DNA from: Tuctoria greenei
Taxonomy: Eukaryota > Streptophyta > Magnoliopsida > Poales > Poaceae
Direction of reading: 5' to 3'
DNA: 64,000 bases
NCBI GenBank assembly: GCA_036927565.1
Contig: JAYESD010000005.1
Coordinates: forward strand, 97,442,301-97,506,300
In this document: one piece after another, positions 11,001 through 20,877 of the stretch
Layout of the letters: every line of letters begins with the position of its first letter
Numbering within the stretch: the first letter of the stretch is position 1
The notes under the pieces: generated by a model
The model's input: the letters and a program-made list of their open reading frames with translations, nothing else
Told to the model about the DNA's origin: nothing
Database searches by the model: none
Translations under genes and position numbers: made by a program

Positions 11001-11612
11001 TACGGACACAAAACAGTGGTGTTGTTGTTCTGGATGGTGATCATGAGTGGTATGGAGTAATTAAGAAAATGGTTTCTGTTGATTTTGGAAAAAAAATCAA
11101 GAGGTTATGTTATTTGAATGTGACTGGTTTGATCGGCGTAGTTCCAGTCAGAGCCAAAGCAGAGGCTACAGAATGGATCGATACGGAATGATAGATGTTG
11201 ACACTACTCTTTCTCAATTTAAGTATGAGCCTTACATTCTAGCCACCCAAGCAGAACAAGTTTTTTATGTTCGAAGTGTGAAGCAACCTAAATGGGCTAC
11301 AGTTGTTAAAACGAAGCCACAAAACCTTTTTGCCATGCCCCTAGAGACAGTGAAAATAATGTCACTGAGAAGATGGAGGTTGAGACATTTGATGATCGAC
11401 GACTTACTGATATAAATGAGGATAGGACCGCATGGGATAGGAATGACATTGAGGGAGCAACCGGTAATGCTTCCGCTCTTCAAATGAGAACATGTGATCA
11501 GTTTGAGACACATAGAGTTCCATTAGAAAATGAAGATGACGACGACGACGACGATGATACATATATTAATGACGGTATTGTACCTCCAATATTAGGGGGG
11601 CAGCGAAGATGA
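8091..11612 (+). pseudogene. CACTA transposase TNP2 pseudogene
   Basis: The start is best placed at ATG 8091, giving a frame reading TWMGKDRRTKEWKDRMNHF. A one-base slip in the T-run near 8160 then continues as LNLAFQG in the next frame. Recognisable blocks in order are: transposase-associated Cys motif (CPCTRCCN, about 8210-8235) with YTCWVHHGE; TNP2 core from MDRCPKCGEIRW (about 8709) through MRWHKEE, DPRNIRLGLASDGF, PGNNIDVYLQPLIDEL, LWTINDFPAYAMLCGWST and LDVMHIEKNICDSILGTLL (to about 9780); DUF4218 (about 9900-10450, HLPIHLAEEARLSGPVSYRW); a short exon at about 10677-10766 after a CCTTTTTAG acceptor; and DUF4216 (about 10900-11340). An acidic tail with a GAC/GAT run follows at 11535. Many stops and frameshifts make it non-functional. 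Confidence 0.85.
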
Positions 11613-11724
11613 TGATTTTTTAATATAAGTACTATGAGAGCTAGTTGTACATGAACTATTTGATTTTTTTTTGAAAAGATAGAAGCCTTTATTCTATTTA
11701 CCGGAAAGCTTAGAAGCAAGCCGA

Positions 11725-13100
11725 TATTGAATCGTGGTGAATCATGGCAAAATTTCCTAATGCAACGATTGTGTTCCGTGACGATAGATCCTAACGCCAC
11801 GAAATGGTGAATCGTGGCAAAAGTTCGTAGTGCAATGATTGTAGTCCGTGGCGATAGATCCTAACACCACAAACTGGTGAATCATGGCAAAAGTTCCTAA
11901 TGCAACGATTGTGTTCCGTGACGATAGATCCTAACGCCACGACTTGGTGACTAATGGCAAAAGTTCCTAATGCAACGATTGTGTTCCATGGAAATATACC
12001 CTAACACCACAAACCGATAATTCGTGGCAACAGATCCTAATGCAACGATTGTGTTTTGTGGCGATAGATCCTATCACCACGAACTGGTGAATCGTGGCAA
12101 AAGTTCCTAATGCAACGATTGTGTTTCGTGGCGATAGATCCTAACACCACAAACTGGTGAATTATGGCAATAGATCCTAATGCAATGATTCTGTTCCATG
12201 GAGATAGATCCTAACACCACGAACTGGTGAAGCGTGGCAAAAGTTCCTAATGCAACGATCGTGTTTCGTGGCGATAGGTCCTATTGCCAAGAACTAGTGA
12301 ATCGTGGCAAAAGTTCCTAATGCAACAATTCTGTTCCGTGGCGATAGATCCTAACACCACAAACCGGTAATTCGTGTCAACATATCCTAATGCAACGATT
12401 GTGTTTCATGGCGATAGATCCTATCACCACGAACTGGTGAATCATGGAAAAAGTTCCTAATGCAACAATTGTGTTTTGTGGCGATAGATCCTAATGCCAC
12501 GAACTGGTGAATCATGGCAAAAGTTCCTAATGCAACGATTATGTTCCATGGTGATAGATCCTAATGCCACGAACCGATAATTCGTGGCAAAAACGATTGT
12601 GTTTCGTGGTGATAGATCCTATCGCCACGAACTGGTGAAGCATGGGAAATGTTCCTAATGCAACGATTGTGTTCCGTGGTGATAGATGCTAACGCCATGA
12701 ACTAATGAATCGTGGCAATAGATCCTAATGCAATGATCGTGTTCCGTGGCGATAGATGCTAATGCCATGAACTAGTGAATCGTGGCAACAGATCCTAATG
12801 CAACGATCGTGTTCCGTGGCGATAGATGATAATGCCATGAACTAGTGAATCGTGGCAACAGATTCGTGGGGATAGATCCTAATGCTACGAACTAGTGAAT
12901 CGTGGCAAGAGAACCTAATGCAACGATCGTGTTCCGTGGCGATAGATGCTAATACCAAGAACTAGTGAATCATGGAAACAGATTTGTGGCTATAAATCCT
13001 AATGCCATGAACTAGTGAATTGTGGCAACAGATCCTAATGCAACAATCTTGTTCCATGGCAATAGATGCTAATGCCACGAATTAGTGAATCGTGGCAAAA
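11725..13100. repeat. CACTA subterminal hairpin repeats, about 70-bp period
   Basis: Roughly twenty tandem units contain GTGAATCGTGGCAAAAGTTC, then TAATGCAACGATTGTGTTCC, then GTGGCGATAGATCCTAACGC, then CACGAACTG. Each unit pairs CGTGGCG with CGCCACG about 13 bp apart, so each can fold as a small hairpin. Toward the right, units become shorter and more diverged. Subterminal repeats are the binding sites for the TNPA-type protein in this superfamily. Confidence 0.8.
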
Positions 13101-13159
13101 GAGCAATCTTACTGCAATGATTTAGTATTTGTTGCAGTACAATCATTACAACAGGGTAG

Positions 13160-13172
13160 AATCCTTGTAGTG
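13160..13172 (+). other. 3' terminus of the CACTA element
   Basis: AATCCTTGTAGTG, ending in the superfamily signature TAGTG, marks an abrupt change from the subterminal repeats to gypsy reverse-transcriptase sequence. Confidence 0.7.
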
Positions 13173-13192
13173 TGTGTCTTTGCAGGGTCTGT

Positions 13193-13887
13193 CTAAACCC
13201 CTTGGTCAGAGATAATATGACCCAAATAGATCAACTGCCTCTTGGCAAAATGACATTTAGACCTCTTGATGTAAAATTGATGCTCCCTTAGAAACTGTAA
13301 CACCTGCCTCAAATGTTGAACATGTAACTCCAAAGATGTATTGTAAATCAGTATATCATCAATAAAGACAAGCACAAATTTTCTTAGGAATGGAGCTAGA
13401 ATCGAATTCATAGCACACTGGAATGGTGCAGGAGCATTGGTTAGGCCAAATGGCATGACCTTTGTCCACAGTGCATCTTAAATGTTGTCTTATACTCCTC
13501 CCCTTCCTTCATCCTAATCTGGTGATAGCCTACCCGCATATCCAGACTAGTAAAATACTTTGTCCCTGCCAACTCACCTATATTTTCATCAATTAAGGGC
13601 ATAGCAAAATGATTCTTAATAGTCATATCATTCAAGCATCTATAATCGATGCAAAACCACCAAGACCCATCCTTCTTTTGGACCAAAAGCACTAGAGATG
13701 CAAAAGGACTGGTACAATGCTCAATAAGGACAGACTTGAGCAAATCTGCCACCTGGCGCTCTATTTCATCTTTGTGCAGAGGAGAGTACCTGTAGGGTCT
13801 TGAATTAACTGGTATTGCTTCTGGCACCAGAGAGATAATATGGTCAGAGGGTCTTGATGGAGGAAGAGATGTGGGTTCCTTCATCAC
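13193..13887 (-). pseudogene. Gypsy reverse transcriptase fragment
   Basis: Minus-strand frames give SRPYRYSPLHKDEIE, then FASLVLLVQKKDGSWWFCID, then TSLDMRVGYHQIRM, then MPFGLTNAPAPFQ and FVLVFIDDILIY. These are RT motifs with the catalytic IDD of gypsy enzymes (usually YxDD). One frameshift near 13450 separates the halves. The end of the segment, YLGHIISDQGV, is followed by TAG (plus-strand 13193-13195) where the family normally has Gln, then TDPAK before the CACTA boundary. Not functional. Confidence 0.8.
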
Positions 13888-14103
13888 ATCCTAAAATTCC
13901 TCCAATAGGTCATCAACTTCTCCCTGCACCTAATACTCCTCAACTCCCTGCACCTGACTATCCTGCATTTCTACTACTGCTAAGGTTCACACATCATTCC
14001 CTTGAATCCATTTCATGAGTTGTGTGGATGTAAGACTAGCCACAGACTGCTGCACCATTTCAGGATCCCCCTTGAGAGTGATATGTTTATCTTCATATTG
14101 AAA

Positions 14104-14649
14104 CTACAAACTCTTAGCACTCCAATCACAGATCATTGGGCTGTGAGAACTCAACCAATCACGACCCACTATAGCATCATACGATCCCAAAGGTAGAACT
14201 CGCATGTCAGAGATGCAAGTGTGACCTAAGCACCACCACTCCAGTTGATTGACCACCCAATCACTCTGTAGTATCTCTGCACTAGCCACTTTAACCTAGA
14301 TAGGAGCGCACCTTTGCTTCTTCAACCCCAGCCTGTCCACAAAGGCAGTATTGATGAATGAGTGAGAACTTCCTGAGTCTATGAGAATCAAGAAGACCTT
14401 TTTATGCACTAATGCTTTCAGCCTCATGCAATTACTTCCTTGAGTACCAACTATAGCATGTGTGTAAATAGTATAGCACTCTTCCTCTCTACTATCCTCC
14501 AACTCCAATTGCTGCAACACTTGATCAGACAATTCCATTGACAGGTCCTCCACTGTCAATGCATTTACCTGTGCTACAACTCTTTTTGGACATCTCAACG
14601 CATGGCCTGGTTCATACTTTTCACCACAAGCATAGCACAAACCGTTCAA
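14104..14649 (-). pseudogene. Gypsy zinc knuckle and aspartic protease fragment
   Basis: NGLCYACGEKYEPGHALRC supplies a C-x2-C-x4-GH-x4-C nucleic-acid-binding knuckle near 14600-14640. The retropepsin active-site segment LIDSGSSHSFI follows at about 14360. After a stop, the frame continues with GSYDAIVGRDWLSSHSPMIC, the conserved C-terminal part of gypsy proteases. Confidence 0.75.
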
Positions 14650-15775
14650 TCTCCTATAGTCCCGGACTTGTCTTTCTTTACTCAGTTTAGAAGGTGGAGC
14701 TTGAAGTCTGCCCTCACCTCTAAACTGACCAGGTTGCCTCCCAGCCTACTGTTGCCTTCCTCCTTTTAATCTCCCTTTCTCCAATATGTCCCTCTGCACC
14801 CTGGCTAACAAGGCAGCTCTAGTCTCAGTTGTAGGAATTTGAGCCTGGACAGGGCCTTGAAGTTCCAGCCTCAAACCTCTAATGAACTATGTGACATCGA
14901 ATATATCATCCAAATCTGGATTATGCATAGAAGTAGCATATCAACAGTTATCAAAAGCCTTGATGTGCTCCTCCAAATCCCGAGTCTGCCTCACATGAAT
15001 CAAGTCATACATCGCTTGAGGATATTCATAGGAACCAAATTGCTCCTTCACAGCTTCTACAAATCTCACCCAAGTAGACAGACCCTCGGACATCTTGTAT
15101 GTCTGCAACCATTTTGCTGCCTACCCCTCCATGTGCATAAGTCCTGCATGAACCCACATAGTTTCTGGAACATGGAAAATAGAGAAATAATCTTCACATC
15201 TGTCTATCCAGATTGTTGGATGATCACAATCAAACTTGGGAAACGAGAGCTTAAGGAGATTCTTATCACCCAGACTCCCTTTATCTCTTGTGTTGTCTCC
15301 ATTCCCACCAGTCGTGCCTCGACCTGAGTGAGGAACGAATCCAACTCTACGAACCCCTCCATTCTTCTGATTCCACTCAGCAACTCTCCTAGCTTCTTCC
15401 TCCTGACCTCCCTCTTCGATACCTACCTTCCTTATACCTCCGTACATGATCACCCTCTTTCCCTTGGATGTCTCCACTCCTCTCTCGACCTCCGCACCAT
15501 CAACCCTTGTGAACTGCTCCTCCTGGGTTGGTCCTCGCGGAACACCCAGCTTCTCAAGTAGCAATGAGGACACTCGTCTTCCTGTTTCCTCCACCCGTTT
15601 CGAGAGCACATATCGCTCCACCGCCGCTTGCTCCACCATGGATGAGGTAAGTGTCAGGTGCCCTACCAGATCGCGTTGCCTCTTGTCCAAATTCTCCAAT
15701 CGCAGAGACATATCATCCAGTCATTGCAACACAAACTTCCAGCGATCCTCTTCCACCCGTGCCGCCTCCGCCATC
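14650..15775 (-). pseudogene. Gypsy gag pseudogene
   Basis: The minus strand gives an N-terminal coiled segment (MAEAARVEEDRWKFVLQ, then MSLRLENLDKRQRDLVGHL), a low-complexity linker, and the gag core KLSFPKFDCDHPTIWIDRCE with YFSIFHVPETMW. The core is continued past stops by AAKWLQTYK. Stops at 15121-15123 (TAG), 14941-14943 (TGA) and 14887-14889 (TAG) break it at positions compatible with lost Gln, Arg and Gln codons. Confidence 0.65.
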
Positions 15776-15950
15776 ATAGACGACACGAACCGCGTCTGGA
15801 CTGAGGGCTTTGCCGCCAGTGCCTTCATGAGAGATTGCACCAGGTGATCACTCGTCGTGAGCAATCCGCACGTGTCTGCAACACTAGCAACAGTCTGCCC
15901 CCAAAAATATCGACCGCCCAAGGAAGCAGATGTTCTTATACCAACCGTGG

Positions 15951-16518
15951 CGACCCCTTGGCCAGTGGCTCGCCGGTGCCACGGACGTGAGATGCCCAAC
16001 ACCGCCGAAGTTCGACGAGTCCGCAAACGGGAGATGCGGTGACAAATTCTGTTGGGAAATTTCCGTTCTGCTTTCTTCGTAAGATTCGGTTCCTTACATA
16101 TCCGTATGGGCTCTGCCCAGTGGGCCACCCCTACACACTCGGACCAACCAGTCAACTATCACACACGCGCGCCAGTCACCCACACTCTATTCTTGAAGTC
16201 CTCTTCCATTCCCATCGCAATCCTCCTTCATCCTTTCGCCACCGCTAGTGTTTCCCTGACGATGATACTAGCGCCGCTTCCTCTGCCGCCATGACAGCCG
16301 CAACAAAGTGGGCAAGGAGCCGAGGAGGAGGAGCACGACGGGGACTCAAGTTGGGAAGGCCGGGAGGTATCGATCAGGGATGAAGAGCGTGACGGGAAAT
16401 TTTTTTTCCTGAGGGAAAGGAGTCGCTGTTTTCTGGATCCCGCAATGGGATTGGGAAGTATAGAGTCGCTTTTTCTGGATCCTAACAAAGGAAATTGGTC
16501 CACCACACGTTTATGGGC
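15951..16518. other. Region right of the truncated gypsy element
   Basis: No gene is supported. Minus-strand open frames here (for example 15721-16155) show no recognisable domain and run through the presumed leader and LTR of the truncated gypsy element. I could not define LTR ends. Confidence 0.4.
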
Positions 16519-16686
16519 AAACGGGTGAACGGGTATGGGTAAGGATTTTTTGTACCCGTTAAATTTGTACCCGTGGATTTGAATGATAATCCATATCCGT
16601 ACCGGCGGGTACAAATTGGTACCCGAATCCGTATCCATCGGGTCGGATATCTACGGGTATGCGGGTAATGGGTACCCGTTGCCATC
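16519..16686. repeat. GGGTACCCG-rich degenerate short repeat
   Basis: About a dozen copies of GGGTAY/ACCCGT in both orientations (GGGTATGGGTAAGG, GTACCCGTTAAATTTGTACC, ATGGGTACCCGTTGCCATC) form a self-complementary low-complexity patch. It may be a decayed DNA-transposon end. Confidence 0.6.
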
Positions 16687-17069
16687 TCTATCTGGACGAC
16701 AAGGACAAGAAGCGGAGCCGGGGAGAGCCGGAGAGGGCGACTGGGTGAGTTGCCGCCCAAGACCTCGAGTGCACGACGCTTTATTACCCACTTTCTTTTT
16801 TCAATTATTCCTTTCACTTTCTCTTTCTTTATACATGTAAATTTCATAATTGTATTGTTTCCTTTCCATTGGTTATTTGACCATCTATGGGTCATCTTTC
16901 TCTTTCCTCCCTGTGGAACCCAGCAAAGGAAGAGGATCGGGGACTCGCTGTCACACTGAGAAGGGAGGCAGCACCCCTTGTCCGTCCTCCATCCGAGGAG
17001 GCAGCTAGTTGCGTACAAGTGCTCCCTGGCGTGCATATGGAAGACGTGATGGTCTGGAGGTGGGAAAAA
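16687..17069. other. Left flank of the nested copia element
   Basis: There is no recognisable gene. A GC-rich start is followed by a CT-rich stretch. It ends with AAAAA at 17065-17069, the left target-site duplicate of the copia insertion. Confidence 0.55.
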
Positions 17070-17495
17070 TGTTGGGATTCAGGCCTCTAAACACAACGCG
17101 ATCAAGTGGTTGGATGAGAAGAACCTGCCAAAGATAACACCAGTTCTCACTAAATGTACTCACACACAAATAGAGAGATGCAGATAGTTTTTTTATGACA
17201 TGCAGCAACTGCAACATTGGTTTTTCCATTTAAACAGAATGAAGGCATACACGACTGAGCACCTCGCCCAAGATCTGTTTTTGCTGTGCCACTACAGACG
17301 TGATCGTTACCAGTACACTCACATGCTACATAACTGAATAGTGAGACTCGGAGACTATTTCTCCCGAAGACTAGGACACAACCACAACGTGAACGCAACA
17401 CATTTCAGGCACACTACAGTTTCAGTAAAACAGAGTAAGCTACGGTAATAGAGTAAGATATAGTGACATATTCATACATCTAGACTAAAATAACA
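17070..17495 (-). repeat. 3' LTR of the nested copia element
   Basis: It is colinear with 44365-44790. Next to it, at 17496-17511, the minus strand carries GACTAAGGGGGTGAAA, the polypurine tract, directly before the LTR start. Confidence 0.85.
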
Positions 17496-17755
17496 TTTCA
17501 CCCCCTTAGTCTTGATGTGTGAACCAATCTGCTTGACACCGATCTTCTCTCTAAGATATTGAAATCTGATTCTTGATAAGGGCTTCGTCAGGATATCAAC
17601 TAACTGATCTTTAGTTCTCACATGTTCGACTGTCAGCTTGCCATCTTCCACTGAACTCCTCACAAAATGGTAACGCACATCAATGTGCTTACTTCTCTCA
17701 TATAAAACTGGATCCTTGCATAGTGATATAGCTGACTGATTATCAATCTTGAGTA
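17496..17755 (-). pseudogene. Copia RNase H C-terminus
   Basis: The minus strand reads KIDNQSAISLCKDPVLYERS, then HVRTKDQLVDILTKPLS near the end, the terminal RNase H motifs of copia pol. The frame starts exactly at the insertion point of the small LTR element; the upstream part (DSDLAGDVDDRKSTTG and QSSCEAEYVAAASAA) is at 29085-29316. Confidence 0.85.
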
Positions 17756-17760
17756 CTAAT

Positions 17761-17899
17761 TGTTAGAAGTATAATTGTGATATGATATTAGATGATGTAT
17801 TAGGGGCTTACTTGCATATTTGTCACCCTTGTATATCTATTTATAGAGGTCTCCGGCCTACTCAATAATACAAGATCTAAAGATCCAATATTCATAACA
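17761..17899 (+). repeat. 5' LTR of the gene-capturing element
   Basis: It starts TGTTAGAAGTATAATTG and ends CCAATATTCATAACA. It carries a TATA-like TATTTATAGAGG near 17838. It differs from the right LTR at four positions. Confidence 0.9.
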
Positions 17900-17914
17900 T
17901 GGAATCAGATCTTA
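17900..17914 (+). other. Primer-binding site of the gene-capturing element
   Basis: TGGAATCAGATCTTA directly after the LTR resembles the initiator-tRNA-Met primer site TGGTATCAGAGC used by most copia elements, with a few substitutions. Confidence 0.65.
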
Positions 17915-18151
17915 GGTTTTAGACCTAGGGTTTTGTTTTCCTAAGGTGCAAATTTTTCGGCGGCGGCCAGCGCCTTGAAGTCGTCCATCGCCGGATCTCC
18001 TCTACTGCAGCCTCACCTCGACACTGCTTGATCCCGGTGTTCCTCACGGGCTTCGATCCACACGGGTATCACGCGCTCGGATTCGCTCGGGTGTCACACG
18101 CCTCATCCGAGGCGATCGATCTTTCCTGCCGTCGCCTTTGTTCCCTGCAGG
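17915..18151 (+). other. Leader of the gene-capturing element
   Basis: This is GC-rich non-coding sequence between the primer-binding site and the NMD3 fragment. It ends in the pyrimidine-rich CCTTTGTTCCCTGCAG, which resembles a splice acceptor. Confidence 0.5.
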
Positions 18152-18273
18152 ATGATGCCCGGGTCAGCGTCGGTGGCGGGTGATGCCGGGATGTTCGTGC
18201 CGGCTGCAACGGTGGGCACGGTGCCTTGCTGCATGTGCGGCGTGGCGATGCAGCCGAACCCGGGCAACGTGTG
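18152..18273 (+). pseudogene. NMD3: Captured NMD3 fragment, part 1 (N-terminus)
   Basis: The frame opens at ATG 18152 and reads MFVPAATVGTVPCCMCGVAM, then QPNPGNVC. This matches the N-terminus of plant NMD3, the adaptor that couples the 60S ribosomal subunit to CRM1 for nuclear export; the C-x2-C pair is the first of its zinc-binding cysteines. The Athila-like insertion interrupts the frame at 18273. It continues at 27438 after the target-site duplicate. As a piece of a retroelement it cannot make a complete NMD3. Recognition rests on memory of the family's conserved N-terminus. Confidence 0.8.
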
Positions 18274-19934
18274 TGTTGACGGCTGTTATGTACCAATTTC
18301 ATCTGTCAATTTAACTTAATTACGTGAAGGATTTGTCATTTCTTGCACACATCACCTTTATATCTAACCCAATTCCACTTGGACTTGGAGAAATATGTGT
18401 ATGCAACATTTTATACAGGATATGAGGAAATGTAGAGGGACCAATCCTATAAAATATCATCCCAACCAATCAGGTGACGACACGTGGCATCCCATGGATC
18501 AAATGGCCCACAAACAGAAGTATCCGAGGAGACCCAACGGTGTTGCACCCATATACATCAAGGGGACCCACCTGGCAGCCACCTGGAAGAAGCACACGAG
18601 AATTGGTTCCTTGACCAAGTCGGCCGACCTCTTCCTGGCGCCAAACTTGGTCAAACACCACGTGTTGGCTCCTCCCGGCTCCCTGGAGTCAATGGTGGCT
18701 GATCCGCGCGCTTTTGGTTGCGGGAACCGACCTCAACACTAGTATAAATAGGACCCCTACCCCCTCACTTCAACACACACCACTTGAGATTCATCTCTAT
18801 TGTATACACTATCATCCATAGTCTTAGAGGAGTTAGGTTGTAGAGAGGAGAGTCTCTAGTCCCAAGTCCAAATTGGGAAAGGAGTAAGGAGTCTCTCTCT
18901 TCCCAATCCTACATTGGGAAAGGTATGGCTCATGTATTCTTTCTTGTATTTGTGACTTTATGCATCATAAAGATTGTATCTTTTAGTCTCTACTTATACA
19001 TATACTTGGGCAAAGCATTTCTTGTTTGATTGTGGAGTCCATGTATGTGGAAGGTATAGCTTCTATGACTATTTCATCATGAACATATCTCATTATCATA
19101 GAACCTATAGACTCCCACTATAGTCTAGTTAATTATAACATAACTAGGTTAGTATGGATAATTATGTTGTGTATCAACATTGGTTCAATGATGATTCAAT
19201 TCATTGCCTTAGGATGGATTGTGCCTAGGCTCTTAAGGTAATTACTTAATATTCTAGCATGGTGCTAGGATAGCTAAGTAGCATTGGATGTCTCATAGAC
19301 CCATGGATTGAAGAGGTAGGCAGTAGGTGGTGATAGCCCTATCCGTCCTTTGTAATCCTCCACGTTCGGCTATGCCACAGGCTCTTGGCGGGAGTCGCCC
19401 TAGTATTGCTAGGGGTAAGCCCGTGCCCGATGTGTTGAACCACATAGCATAAGTATTCACTATTGATCTAGCTTATGAATAATTAGTTTAGACTATGTAT
19501 ATGTACAATAGAGCATAGTAGGAGTACCTCCACAACTCTCAACCTTAACTAACCTCTAGGATCCTTTTACCCCCCTTAGACTTGAAAGCTTCTGTGTGTG
19601 TCACACTACCTTCAATATTATTTTATCCATCCTTACTAGATCCTTACCTAGATCTTTCTACCCTTTTCATTTGATGAATGATTGTTATATCTCTACCTTG
19701 CCTTCCTTTGGGATCAAATAAATGACACCCTTGGGAATACTCTTAAGGGAAAATGCTACAATGATATCTCCGTGCGCTTGCGAAATTCACTCTGTGATCC
19801 AATAGAACCGTTAACAAGCATTTCTGACACATCATTTGGATATGTTTAGTTAATGGTGCGTAAGTAATACCAGCAAGCATTTCTGGCACTATTTCCAGGG
19901 ATGATTTGTTAGTATACCTTAGGAGCCGTCAACA
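18274..19934 (+). repeat. 5' LTR of the Athila-like element
   Basis: It aligns end to end with 25763-27437. A TATA box (TATAAATA) lies at 18743-18750. It lacks the 16 bp that complete a 31-bp palindrome in the 3' LTR. Its last 120 bp hold two degenerate copies of the primer-binding-site region. Confidence 0.85.
18743..18750 (+). promoter_or_regulatory. TATA box of the Athila-like LTR
   Basis: AGTATAAATAGGACCCC; the matching site in the 3' LTR is at 26250-26257. It marks the U3/R promoter. Confidence 0.6.
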
Positions 19935-19960
19935 AGCATTTCTGGCGCCGTTGCCAGGGA
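19812..19960 (+). repeat. Phased 60-bp copies of the PBS region
   Basis: ACAAGCATTTCTGACAC (from 19813), GCAAGCATTTCTGGCACTA (from 19873) and ACAAGCATTTCTGGCGCCG (from 19932) are spaced 59-60 bp apart. Only the third is the functional primer-binding site; the first two are inside the LTR and are repeated in the 3' LTR. Confidence 0.75.
19943..19960 (+). other. Primer-binding site of the Athila-like element
   Basis: TGGCGCCGTTGCCAGGGA, eight bases after the LTR end, matches the tRNA-Asp primer site that Athila-lineage elements use. Confidence 0.75.
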
Positions 19961-20072
19961 AGGCATATAGATATATAACATGACTAAGTGAATAGGATAG
20001 AACCCTGGGTAGGATTCTAGTAGGATAACCATTCTTTGTTTTCGCATTTTAAGTTTGAAAACAGGGTAGTGT

Positions 20073-20877
20073 ATGTCTGGTTTTTGCCTGCCGGAAAACT
20101 TTGTTGAAGATCCCGAATCTCTTCTGAGAGACCGACCCCGTGTCGTTACTCCTCAGAAGATTCGAGCGGCAAAGCAAGCCAGCATTTTTGCACCAACAAT
20201 CCAAACGCCAATGGCTCAGAAGACCCTTCGTGAGTTCTCAGCTCCCTTTGCTAACAATGTGCCTATTGGGCCCACTGTTAACACGGGAGATGTGAACTTC
20301 GAGATCAAAACTGGCCTTATCACTATGGTGCAAGCCAACCCATTCTATGGGAAGGCTAACAAGGATGCAAGTGCTCACCTGCAACAATTCCTCAAGATGT
20401 GCAGCACTTTTAAGATCAAGGACGTTTCTCCGGATGTGGTTCGTCTGAGACTGTTCCCATTCTCTCTCCTTGGGAGAGTGAAACAGTGGTTCTACGCGAA
20501 CCGAAGTGTTGTAGACACTTGAGAGAAGTGTTCTACGGCATTCCGCACCAAATTCTTTCTGTTGGGCAAAACCAATGCCCTACGTGGAAGGATTTCCAGC
20601 TTTCAGCAAGAGCCCAAGGAATCTATTCTAGAGGCTTGGGAAAGGCTTTAGGAGCACATCCTAGCCTGTCCCCACCATGGGATGGATGACTGGCTCCTTA
20701 TTCAAAATTTCTATAATGGGCTGATCCCATCAGCTCGTGACCATTTAGATGTTGCTGCTGGAGGAGCCTTCTTCTCATTGACGGTGCCAAAAGCTAAAGA
20801 TCTTATTGAGAAGATGGTGTCCAACATGGGATGGAACGATGAGCGTCTCCATACCCACAGCGAGGCATGCACACCTT
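20073..20877 (+). pseudogene. Athila-like gag
   Basis: This is the structural capsid-type polyprotein. The frame reads FEIKTGLITMVQANPFYGKA, then ASAHLQQFLKMCSTFKI, then RLRLFPFSLLGRVKQWFYAN and, later, DWLLIQNFYNGL and AGGAFFSLTVPKAKDLIEKM, all standard for the Athila retrotrans-gag domain. Two in-frame stops occur: TGA at 20520-20522 where the family has Trp, and TAG at 20649-20651 where the family has Gln. A frameshift near 20870 leads into the zinc-knuckle frame. Confidence 0.85.

Larger units (their letters stand above)
8091..13172 (+). mobile_element. CACTA (En/Spm) transposon, 5' end not found
   Basis: It contains a decayed TNP2 transposase gene, a long block of 70-bp subterminal hairpin repeats and a 3' terminus ...CCTTGTAGTG at 13172. 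The CACTA superfamily ends in CACTA/TAGTG and makes 3-bp TSDs. The three bases after the end are TGT, but no matching 5' terminus CACTACAAGG is visible to the left. It abuts a minus-strand gypsy fragment on the right, and no continuation of that gypsy element appears on the left. A deletion therefore probably removed the left end together with the flanking gypsy half. Confidence 0.7.
13176..15950 (-). mobile_element. Truncated Ty3-gypsy element (gag-protease-RT)
   Basis: Read on the minus strand from right to left, the order is gag, zinc knuckle, protease, reverse transcriptase, ending where the CACTA terminus begins. RNase H, integrase and the left LTR are missing. A primer-binding-like TGGTATAAGAACA (minus strand, 15931-15943) suggests where the internal region begins. 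The style (coiled gag N-terminus, then KLSFPKFDCDHPTIW, then DSGSSHSF) resembles the Reina/chromovirus group. I do not see a convincing LTR. Confidence 0.65.

Noticed and set aside
11725..13100. Regularly spaced repeats resembling a CRISPR array
   Set aside because: The units are contiguous and diverged without unique spacers, and lie next to a CACTA terminus in plant DNA.
15446..15847. Plus-strand Ser/Thr-rich frames
   Set aside because: Antisense shadows of the gypsy gag on the minus strand.
16228..17036. Minus-strand frames of 136 and 184 residues
   Set aside because: They pass through the GGGTACCCG short repeat and show only repeat-derived Tyr/Pro/Gly text.
19943..19960. tRNA gene signals near primer-binding sites
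   Set aside because: Only the 12-18 nt complementary to tRNA 3' ends are present; there is no cloverleaf sequence, so these are primer sites only.
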